The notes under the pieces: generated by a model | Database searches by the model: none | Seen by the model: only the letters and a program-made list of their open reading frames with translations | What the model was told of the DNA's origin: nothing | Translations under genes and position numbers: made by a program | IMG/VR virus record: IMGVR_UViG_3300000116_000252 | Coordinates: 1 to 22,845 of that record | DNA: 22,845 nucleotides | Reading direction: 5' to 3' (one strand) | From: a virus | In this document: piece after piece, positions 6,415 to 13,021 of the stretch | Layout of the letters: each line of letters opens with the position of its first letter | Position numbering within the stretch: the first letter of the stretch is position 1

Positions 6415-6896
6415 CCGTAGACATTAAAGATCTCTATGAAGAAATTTCATCTGATGAGGGTAAAATCCTTCATGCTTACCTTTGCACTGAGTTACATGCA
6501 ACTGTTGGAATAGGTCATAAAATATTAGACACAGACCCAGAAAAAGAACTAGAGATATACGGAGTTAATTGGGAAGAGGTTCCTGATGATCAGCGCATTA
6601 CAGAAGACCGTTGTTACATTTTATTTCAAGAAGACGTTCAGATAGCCATAGGTGGCTGCATGAATATCTACAATAACTGGGATGAGTTGCCGCAAGAAAT
6701 GCAACATGTCTTAGTTAACATGGCCTTTCAAATGGGGCAGCGAGGGCTATCAAACTTTAAGAACATGAAGGCAGCTATTGAAGAGCAAGACTTTGCTAAG
6801 GCTGCAATAGAAATGATGGACAGTCGGTGGGCAAGTCAAACGCCAGAACGAGCCGAAAGATTAAAATTAAGAGTCGAAAGACTCGCAGGTAGATAA
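6411..6896 (+). CDS. Endolysin, T4-type lysozyme (glycoside hydrolase family 24)
   Basis: This 161-residue enzyme should cleave the glycan strands of peptidoglycan at the end of infection. The N-terminal catalytic pattern aligns with T4 lysozyme: Glu16 in SSDEG, Cys25 where T4 has Asp20, and Thr31 just before VGIGHK. The spacing is E-8-C-5-T, an accepted variant of the family's E-8-(D/C)-5-T triad. The later part matches as well, with LVNMAFQMG and SRWASQTPERAERL. Length is that of T4 lysozyme (164). There is no signal or signal-anchor sequence, so release depends on a holin, which fits the upstream membrane proteins. The GTG start overlaps the microprotein stop (GTGA). Function is confident; the Cys variant is the only oddity. 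Confidence 0.9.
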   Translation: MTVDIKDLYEEISSDEGKILHAYLCTELHATVGIGHKILDTDPEKELEIYGVNWEEVPDDQRITEDRCYILFQEDVQIAIGGCMNIYNNWDELPQEMQHVLVNMAFQMGQRGLSNFKNMKAAIEEQDFAKAAIEMMDSRWASQTPERAERLKLRVERLAGR

Positions 6897-6897
6897 C

Positions 6898-8766
6898 ATG
6901 CCATTAGAGCCTTTACTATTTAAGCCAGGGATAAACAAAGAAAGCACTAGCTATACTGCTGAAGGCGGATGGTTTGACGGCAACCTAGTCAGGTTTAAAA
7001 AAGGGTACGCTGAAAAAATAGGCGGATGGCAAAAGTATCTTTTAGTTTCTTATGAGGGAACCGGAAGAAAGCTGCACAACTGGGTTAACTTAGGCGGATC
7101 AAAACTCTTAGGGCTTGGCACTAGGTTTAAGCTATACATACAGGAAGGAGCAAACTTTAACGATATTACGCCATTAAGATCTACAACAGCAGCAGGCGAT
7201 GTAACCTTTGCCGCGAGTAACGGATCTAGCACCATTACAGTAACTGATGCTTCTCACGGTGCTGCTCAAAATGACTTTGTTACGTTTTCAGGCGCAGTTA
7301 GTTTGGGCGGTGTTATTACTGCTGCCGTTCTTAACCATGAGTACCAAGTAGCTTCTATTGTTAACGGCAACTCTTACACTTTTCTAGCAACTGATGTTAA
7401 TGGAAACTCTGTAACTGCTAACGGTAGCGACACTGGTAATGGCGGCGGATCAACTGTAGGTAAATATCAAATTGGCGTTGGCCTTGATGTCTTTGTTGGC
7501 AGCACAGGTTGGGGTGCAGACACTTGGGGTAACTCAACATGGGGATCAACCTCATCGTTAGCTGCAAACAATCAGCTTAGATTGTGGTCAATGGATAACT
7601 TTGGAGAAGACTTAATTGCAAACCCAAGAGCAGGCAGTGTTTATTACTGGACTAACTCTGGCGGGGTGGCAACAAGAGGAGTTGCTTTAAGCGACCTTGC
7701 CGGGTCTAACCTTGCTCCTACCAGAGGTCTTCAGGTTATTGTCTCAGACGTAGACAGGCATGCTCTTGTCCTTGGCGCAGATCCAATATCAAACTCAACG
7801 GGATTAAGATCGGGATCTATAGACCCGCTGCTTATTGCTTTCTCTAACCAAGAGGATATAACTGATTGGGAGCCTAGGTCTGATAACACGGCAGGATCTC
7901 TCAGGTGCTCTGCTGGCTCTGAAATAATTGGAGGGATAAGAGCTAGGCAGGAAACTTTAATATGGACTGACGTAGCCCTCTACAGCTTGCAGTTTATTGG
8001 AACCCCTCTTACCTTTGGATTAAATTTAATTAACGAAGGCGTTACTTTGATTGGTCCTAACTGCGCTGTTAACACCCCGGCAGGCGTGTTTTGGATGGAC
8101 AGAAAGGGCTTCTACAAATACTCAGGTACTGTGCAAAGCATTAAGTGTTCTGTTCAGTCTTATGTTTACAGTGACTTTAATCAGTCACAGTCATATCAAT
8201 TTTTTGGATTTGTTAATAAAGAATTTAATGAAGTCGGATGGTTTTATTGCTCTTCTTCTACCACGGTAATTGATCGATACGTCACTTATAACTATGTAGA
8301 AGACCATTGGTCAATAGGGCAAATGTCCAGAACTGCTTGGATAGATGAGGGCGTATCGGTCAATCCAATCGCTGCAGGGAAGAGCTCTTCCACCCCATAC
8401 CTGTATAGCCATGAGGTGGGGAATGACGATGACGGGTCTGCTATGGCCTCTGTGTACATTCAGTCAGGAGACTTTGACATAGGTAACGGGCAAGACTTTC
8501 AGTTTATTAAAAGAATGATTCCAGACATTAATTTTAATGGTACTGGTGGTAGCGGCCAAGCAGTGGACGCTGTGTTAAAGGTAAGGAACTATCCTGGAGA
8601 TTCTCTAGCAACAGAGCAGACCACCTCGTTTACAGGCGCTACTACCAAGATAGACATGAGGGCTAGAGGCAGGCAAGCTGCGCTAAGGTTTCAGTCTAGT
8701 GCTGCTGGGGTAGGATTCAGGCTTGGTAATACAAGGCTAGACCTACAGCCCAACGGCAAAAGATAA
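6898..8766 (+). CDS. DNA stabilisation / head-tail connector protein, P22 gp10-like
   Basis: This 622-residue virion protein starts MPLEPLLFKPGINKESTSYT, with WFDGNLVRFKKGYAEKIGGW soon after, an opening typical of a family that includes P22 gp10, the packaged-DNA stabilisation protein. That family plugs or extends the portal channel. The body is beta-rich with many Trp-Gly turns (STGWGADTWGNSTWG at about 202-216). Core strands such as LLIAFSNQEDITDWEP and GVFWMDRKGFYKYSG suit a propeller-like domain. Residues about 101-187 look like an inserted small beta domain (ITVTDASHGAAQNDFVTFSG), of a type sometimes annotated as FCCH-like in phage proteins. The ATG lies one base after the endolysin stop. 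The structural role is fairly certain; gp10 equivalence is inferred from recall of the family. Confidence 0.7.
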   Translation: MPLEPLLFKPGINKESTSYTAEGGWFDGNLVRFKKGYAEKIGGWQKYLLVSYEGTGRKLHNWVNLGGSKLLGLGTRFKLYIQEGANFNDITPLRSTTAAGDVTFAASNGSSTITVTDASHGAAQNDFVTFSGAVSLGGVITAAVLNHEYQVASIVNGNSYTFLATDVNGNSVTANGSDTGNGGGSTVGKYQIGVGLDVFVGSTGWGADTWGNSTWGSTSSLAANNQLRLWSMDNFGEDLIANPRAGSVYYWTNSGGVATRGVALSDLAGSNLAPTRGLQVIVSDVDRHALVLGADPISNSTGLRSGSIDPLLIAFSNQEDITDWEPRSDNTAGSLRCSAGSEIIGGIRARQETLIWTDVALYSLQFIGTPLTFGLNLINEGVTLIGPNCAVNTPAGVFWMDRKGFYKYSGTVQSIKCSVQSYVYSDFNQSQSYQFFGFVNKEFNEVGWFYCSSSTTVIDRYVTYNYVEDHWSIGQMSRTAWIDEGVSVNPIAAGKSSSTPYLYSHEVGNDDDGSAMASVYIQSGDFDIGNGQDFQFIKRMIPDINFNGTGGSGQAVDAVLKVRNYPGDSLATEQTTSFTGATTKIDMRARGRQAALRFQSSAAGVGFRLGNTRLDLQPNGKR

Positions 8767-9095
8767 TGGCTAAGATCCTGCAAACACAGTTACCAATATC
8801 TTCTGATGAAGAGGTAACTTCAGATACATTTAACCGTGCTATCAGGGTGCTTGAGCTTAATCTAAACGCTATTGATATTGATCAGACTCCACAGTTTAAC
8901 CAAGCAATTATTGATGGGTCTAAGTTTAGGGATGGAGATGTAATATGGAACACCACGCTGCAAAAGCTTCAGGTGTTCTCTGAGGATTCTTTTAAGACAA
9001 TATCTTATCCCGCTCCAACGCTACTAGCCACATCAGGCTTAGGTACAGTACAAGTCACCGCAAGCGGAGACATCACAGTAGAGGTAGGGCTATGA
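8766..9095 (+). CDS. Small virion-associated protein
   Basis: This 109-residue protein has an N-terminal helical half (ISSDEEVTSDTFNRAIRVLELNLNAID would form it). A beta-type second half contains FRDGDVIWNTTLQKLQVFSE and ends GTVQVTASGDITVEVGL. The phrase 'GDVIWNTTLQKLQVF' resembles short beta elements seen in fibre and neck proteins. The ATG overlaps the preceding stop by one base and the end overlaps the next gene by four (ATGA), so it is embedded in the structural operon. There is no signal peptide, membrane helix or catalytic motif. A minor head-tail or tail component is the simplest reading; no family is assigned. Confidence 0.6.
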   Translation: MAKILQTQLPISSDEEVTSDTFNRAIRVLELNLNAIDIDQTPQFNQAIIDGSKFRDGDVIWNTTLQKLQVFSEDSFKTISYPAPTLLATSGLGTVQVTASGDITVEVGL

Positions 9096-9298
9096 CCAAG
9101 CTATGTGCGCGTGGCAAAAGCGCAGCTAAGAAGAAGTTTGACGTTTATCCGTCAGCCTATGCGAATGCTTATGCCAGCAAGATATGCGCGGGAAAGATTA
9201 AAGATCCCTCCGGTAAAAAGAAAAAAGATTGGGGCCCAAAGAAAAAGAAGATGAATGGCGGTGGCTTTGTAGCTAAGAGATACAGGATGATCAAATGA
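9092..9298 (+). CDS. Small basic protein, DUF5872-like (1)
   Basis: This 68-residue protein contains 21 Lys or Arg. Its core, KKFDVYPSAYANAYASKICAG at about 15-34, is a motif I recall from small proteins of marine phages and cyanophages, often labelled DUF5872. A Lys-rich run (GKKKKDWGPKKKK) follows, then NGGGF at 55-59 and a basic end. The charge suggests binding to DNA or RNA, perhaps as an internal head protein packaged with the genome, but no activity is known to me. It shares ATGA junctions with both neighbours and is the first of three basic proteins in a row. Confidence 0.65.
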   Translation: MTKLCARGKSAAKKKFDVYPSAYANAYASKICAGKIKDPSGKKKKDWGPKKKKMNGGGFVAKRYRMIK

Positions 9299-9621
9299 GC
9301 CTGCGTAAATGGTTTGATAAGGAGAAGTGGGTAGACATTGGCGCTCCTAAATCAGGCGGTGGGTTTGAGAAGTGTGGCCGAAAATCAACTAAGGATTCTA
9401 AACGAGCGTACCCAAAGTGTGTGCCTGCAGATAAAGCGGCCAACATGACAGTGGCTCAAAGGAAAAGTGCGGTATCTAGGAAGAGAGCCCAGCCCCAGGG
9501 CGTAGGCGGCAAGCCTACCAACGTCAAGACCTTTGCATCTAATGGTGGATTCATCATGAAATACAACAAGGGGTGTGGCAAGGTCATGCCTGATCGCAGA
9601 AAACAGACAAGGTATAGCTGA
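9295..9621 (+). CDS. Small basic protein, DUF5872-like (2)
   Basis: This 108-residue protein begins MSLRKWFDKEKWVDIGAPK and has a cysteine-bearing core (FEKCGRKSTKDSKRAYPKCVP), then MTVAQRKSAVSRKRA. Cys27, Cys42 and Cys94 might bind a metal, but the spacing fits no zinc finger I know. Near residues 81-89 it has ASNGGFIMK, similar to a motif found in neighbouring virion-type proteins. It resembles the DUF5872 group, often found beside a 'YPSAYANAYASK' protein like the one just upstream. It overlaps both neighbours by a few bases. It probably belongs to the particle interior or to DNA packaging; this is inferred only from charge and position. Confidence 0.65.
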   Translation: MSLRKWFDKEKWVDIGAPKSGGGFEKCGRKSTKDSKRAYPKCVPADKAANMTVAQRKSAVSRKRAQPQGVGGKPTNVKTFASNGGFIMKYNKGCGKVMPDRRKQTRYS

Positions 9622-9923
9622 TGTATAAGCGACATGCATCATCCGAAAAGCCCAAGGCTAAGATGCCTAAGCGCAATAAAAAGAACTTCAGGCCCACTAA
9701 ATCAGGGGCTGGGATGACAGAAAAGGGTGTAAAAGCCTATCGAAAAGCTAATCCGGGTAGTAAACTACAGACGGCAGTAACAGAAAAGAAACCAACAGGC
9801 AAGAGGGCTAAAAGAAGAAAGTCCTTTTGTGCGAGATCGGCAGGTCAAATGAAGAAGTTTCCAAAGGCTGCAAAGAATCCAAACTCTAGACTACGGCAGG
9901 CCCGTAGAAGATGGAAGTGTTAA
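9621..9923 (+). CDS. Highly basic protein, DUF6321-like
   Basis: This 100-residue protein has 35 Lys or Arg and only three acidic residues. The segment GAGMTEKGVKAYRKANPGS at about 29-47, then KLQTAVTEKKP and KRRKSFCARSAGQMKKFPKA, is the pattern I associate with DUF6321, found in many marine phages. It ends in RRRWKC, with Cys70 and a C-terminal Cys100. Such charge suits DNA condensation or a packaged nucleic-acid-binding protein. The ATG overlaps the stop before it (TGATG), and the next gene starts right after its TAA. Expression should be in step with the other structural genes. Confidence 0.65.
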   Translation: MYKRHASSEKPKAKMPKRNKKNFRPTKSGAGMTEKGVKAYRKANPGSKLQTAVTEKKPTGKRAKRRKSFCARSAGQMKKFPKAAKNPNSRLRQARRRWKC

Positions 9924-12089
9924 ATGGGATTAGATACTTTAACAGACACGGTATTTCCTGGTACAGGCAAGGGAGATAGTCCTAGAATAAAATTAAGAGA
10001 TTGGTTAATGGGGGGGAACAACCCTGGCGGTGAATCTCGCTCTGGACTTTCTTTTACACAAGAACAAGCTAATGATCTTTTAGCGTATACTGGGGTTGGT
10101 CCTTTACTATCAATCTACAATGGGGTTGCAAGAGGTGCTGACTTTGCACTTACCGCTGTTCAAGATCTTGCAAGTTTTGCTGCAAACCCCGGAGAAAAAA
10201 CCCGCGATGAGTTAGGCCAGTTAGGCGGTAGATTAAAAAGTATTTGGAATAATTTAAATCCAATTGATAGATTAGATTTTAATCTTGGCGATGCTAATTC
10301 TCCTGGCTCTTCTAATATAGAAGCTATCAATCAAGAAGTTTTTGATGCAGGAGTAGAAGACCTTCTTTCCCCCACGGATCGGGATGTGCTAGATACTCTT
10401 TCCCCAGAGGATCGGGCTCAGTACATAAAGGATATAAAATCTGGAAAACGTGTAGATGTGCCGTTTGACAAAAATCAAACCCCCCCCGGCCAATCCTCCG
10501 ATACCAACCAAGCAGATGGAGAAAAAGAAAAAGTAGGCGGATTAAAAGGCATTGCAAACTTTCTAGTACCAGGGACTAGGTTTGATCCTTTTAAAGAAGG
10601 CAGTAGTGCATCTCCTCAAGCTCCTCAAGGAATAGGCGATCTTCTTAAAGGTTTGGGGTACGATGAAAATAGAACAGTGGTTAACCCAGATGGCTCAACT
10701 GCTACTAGAGCAGAGGTACAAGCTGCTATAAATAAAGGCCAAGATCGAGGCAAATTAACCAAGGTAGGAATAGCGGCTGGCGAAGAGATTCTGAGAAGAT
10801 TTGACAAAAATAATGATGGAAAAGTACAAGGTCCTGAAGAAATGGCTGCTTATAATAAAGCCATGGCTATGGACTTGGGGCCAAATAGTGCGCCCGGCAC
10901 AGGCGGCATCTTCCCCAACCAAGGAGGTCGCCGCCAAGAGTATGGCGGTGGTAACTACAGTCCTGTCTCTGGTTTTGACAACATGTCTAATTATCTTTTC
11001 CCTATGGCTTTAAATGATGCAGTAAAAAGAGGAGAAGATGTGAGTAGTCCAGAAGGAATCAAGTCCGTCTTCGATCAAACTTTTCCAGGCGGTGATTACA
11101 ACAGGTTTAAATATTCTAGCGGCCCAGGCGCTCTTGCATATTTTGGTTTAGATTCTCTTGGCGTGGATGGCAAGCCGCCAAAAAGTATTCCTGATGCTGA
11201 AATTAAAGACAAGGATGGAAATGTTGTTGATAGCAAAGATTGGTATCACTACGACACCTCCGATGGCGTAGGTGTTTTTACTGAAGCAGGATACGACAAG
11301 TGGATGGCGGCTAACCCCGGTAAAACTCCGCCAGTTGGGGTTAGAAGAGGAGCAAAGGGAAGCAATAAAAGAAGTGGTGAGCCATCAAATCCTGGGAATA
11401 ACTTAGAGCCAGGCGGAGAAAGAAATCTTCCGCCTATTCCAAGGCCAAATAATAATGGCGAATGTCCTTCAGGATACTATGGCGCTGACACTAATGGCGA
11501 TGGTTTCAATGATGTTTGTATTCCTTATCAATCAGATATTCCGGGCGCTCCTGATAATGAAGGCTTAGGAATGGGGGGAAGAAAAAGAGAAGATGCTTCT
11601 GACAATTTGCAAGAAGCTGCAGGTAAAGCAGCCCTAGACGTTTATAACGACCCAACAAACTTTATGAGGTTTCAACCTAGCGCGTTACAAATGATTGATC
11701 CTCGTTATTACAACATGACTTCGTTTGTACCAAGAGGTGAGCAGAAAGACTTTAACTTTGGGTATAAAACTGTCCCTGGTCAACAGTACGTTAACTATCC
11801 AGAAACTAAAATGGCAGCGTATGGTGGGTTAATGACCTTGGCGGATGGAGGATCAACCTCGTACCCCAGAATGAACGGCCAGATTGCTGGGCCGGGTACA
11901 GAAAAGTCAGATGATATACCAGCCATGCTTTCTGATGGAGAGTTTGTTGTTAACGCAGCAGCCGTCAGAGGTATTGGAAACTTAATGGGTAGGAAGAAAC
12001 CTAAAAGTAAAATGGATCAAAGACGCGAAGGAGCAAGAACCATGTACGCTCTTCAGAAAGCAGGCGAACAAGCAGCGAGGATGGGTTAA
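9924..12089 (+). CDS. Internal virion protein with SDDIPAMLSDGEF tail and calcium-loop motifs
   Basis: This 721-residue, Gly/Pro/Asn-rich protein ends with a signature common in phage virion proteins: GPGTEKSDDIPAMLSDGEF, then VVNAAAVRGIGN and RREGARTMYALQKAGE. Before it lies AAYGGLMTLADGG (631-643). Two calcium-loop-like motifs are visible: an EF-hand-like loop at 294-305 (DKNNDGKVQGPE) and DTNGDGFND at 522-530, like dockerin or thrombospondin type 3 repeats. Long stretches look disordered. The coding sequence contains G7 at 10010-10016 and C8 at 10480-10487, unusual in an AT-leaning gene. Its place, directly before three large ejection-type proteins, suggests a particle component, perhaps internal. 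I see no enzyme domain. Start ATG directly follows the preceding stop. Confidence 0.65.
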   Translation: MGLDTLTDTVFPGTGKGDSPRIKLRDWLMGGNNPGGESRSGLSFTQEQANDLLAYTGVGPLLSIYNGVARGADFALTAVQDLASFAANPGEKTRDELGQLGGRLKSIWNNLNPIDRLDFNLGDANSPGSSNIEAINQEVFDAGVEDLLSPTDRDVLDTLSPEDRAQYIKDIKSGKRVDVPFDKNQTPPGQSSDTNQADGEKEKVGGLKGIANFLVPGTRFDPFKEGSSASPQAPQGIGDLLKGLGYDENRTVVNPDGSTATRAEVQAAINKGQDRGKLTKVGIAAGEEILRRFDKNNDGKVQGPEEMAAYNKAMAMDLGPNSAPGTGGIFPNQGGRRQEYGGGNYSPVSGFDNMSNYLFPMALNDAVKRGEDVSSPEGIKSVFDQTFPGGDYNRFKYSSGPGALAYFGLDSLGVDGKPPKSIPDAEIKDKDGNVVDSKDWYHYDTSDGVGVFTEAGYDKWMAANPGKTPPVGVRRGAKGSNKRSGEPSNPGNNLEPGGERNLPPIPRPNNNGECPSGYYGADTNGDGFNDVCIPYQSDIPGAPDNEGLGMGGRKREDASDNLQEAAGKAALDVYNDPTNFMRFQPSALQMIDPRYYNMTSFVPRGEQKDFNFGYKTVPGQQYVNYPETKMAAYGGLMTLADGGSTSYPRMNGQIAGPGTEKSDDIPAMLSDGEFVVNAAAVRGIGNLMGRKKPKSKMDQRREGARTMYALQKAGEQAARMG
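10010..10016. repeat. G7 homopolymer tract in coding sequence
   Basis: Seven consecutive G residues lie near the 5' end of the 721-residue protein gene (around codon 30). The reading frame is intact as given. Tracts of this length can slip during replication or be miscalled in sequencing. Confidence 0.9.
10480..10487. repeat. C8 homopolymer tract in coding sequence
   Basis: Eight consecutive C residues lie within the same gene, coding for part of a QTPPGQ turn. With the G7 tract upstream and a G6 run near 11573, this gene has an unusual density of G/C runs for its base composition. Confidence 0.9.
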
Positions 12090-13021
12090 TGGGCCTTTTA
12101 GACAATCTTTTTGAATCAGACACAGAGTTAGTTGATCAGAGCCAGCCTTTTGTTGAGCCAACAGCCCAAACAAAATCTTCTGATCCAGCAGTAGAAAACT
12201 ATGCTAGGCAAATGCTTGGGTCTTATTTTGGCCCTAATGGCATGATGAGCCAACAGATTCCAGTTCCTGTGCAGCAAGTCGCAGGTCTTTCTGGGATGGA
12301 ACAACAAGCTAGAAACATGGCGGGTGGGCTTGGAGGTTTTGCACCTCAGTTAAATCAGGCTCAACAGTATTACCAGCAGAGCGCGATGGGGTACAACCCT
12401 CAGATGGCTCAGTCATTTATGAACCCTTATCAGAACGCTGTTATTGATCCTCAGATGCAGGCAATACAAAGACAAGGTGATACGGCAAGAAGAGACGCTA
12501 GAGCACAGCAAGTTACAGCAGGCGCATTTGGAGGGTCAAGAGGCGCGGTACAGGAAGCTGAGATAAGAAGAGGCGTTGGCGATAGACAAGCTCAGGTTGG
12601 TTCAGACCTAGCTTACAAGGGCTACAATGATGCTATAGCTAACTCCATGACTGGCTTTAATAACATGCAAGCAGGAAGAAGGGGTGCTGCTCAAGGCATT
12701 GCCGGGTTAGGTCAGCAAGGATTTGATATGCTTTCTAATCAGATAGGCACGATGAATCAACTTGGTGGACAAGGAAGAGGTATTCAAGACAGGGCGCTTG
12801 GTTATCAATATAACGCAGCTACTCAGATGGCAGATGAGCCATACATGAGGCTTCAGAGAGGCCAGCAAATGCTTGGTGGACTTAGCCCATATCTTCCTCA
12901 GTATCAATCTGGGTACGGTACAGGACAAGGTACTTACGGTGCTTATCAAGATCCTAGCTCTTTCATGAAAGGCATAGGGATGTTTCTGGGATTGAATTCT
13001 TTAGGGAGGGATAATGATTAA
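12089..13021 (+). CDS. Internal virion / DNA ejection-type protein, Gln-rich
   Basis: This 310-residue protein is rich in Gln, Ala and Gly and mostly helical. The central block, FMNPYQNAVIDPQMQAI through ARAQQVTAGAFGGSRGA, is a pattern widely shared among phage virion proteins encoded near the large ejection proteins. It then continues with helices carrying many Gln and Met residues and a Gly/Tyr-rich end. There is no signal peptide and no strong membrane helix, although MFLGLNSLG near the C-terminus is hydrophobic. The ATG overlaps the preceding stop (TAATG), and the stop overlaps the next start by eight bases. A role inside the particle, released with DNA on infection, is the likeliest reading, similar in position to T7 gp14 or P22 gp7, without claim of homology. 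Confidence 0.65.
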   Translation: MGLLDNLFESDTELVDQSQPFVEPTAQTKSSDPAVENYARQMLGSYFGPNGMMSQQIPVPVQQVAGLSGMEQQARNMAGGLGGFAPQLNQAQQYYQQSAMGYNPQMAQSFMNPYQNAVIDPQMQAIQRQGDTARRDARAQQVTAGAFGGSRGAVQEAEIRRGVGDRQAQVGSDLAYKGYNDAIANSMTGFNNMQAGRRGAAQGIAGLGQQGFDMLSNQIGTMNQLGGQGRGIQDRALGYQYNAATQMADEPYMRLQRGQQMLGGLSPYLPQYQSGYGTGQGTYGAYQDPSSFMKGIGMFLGLNSLGRDND

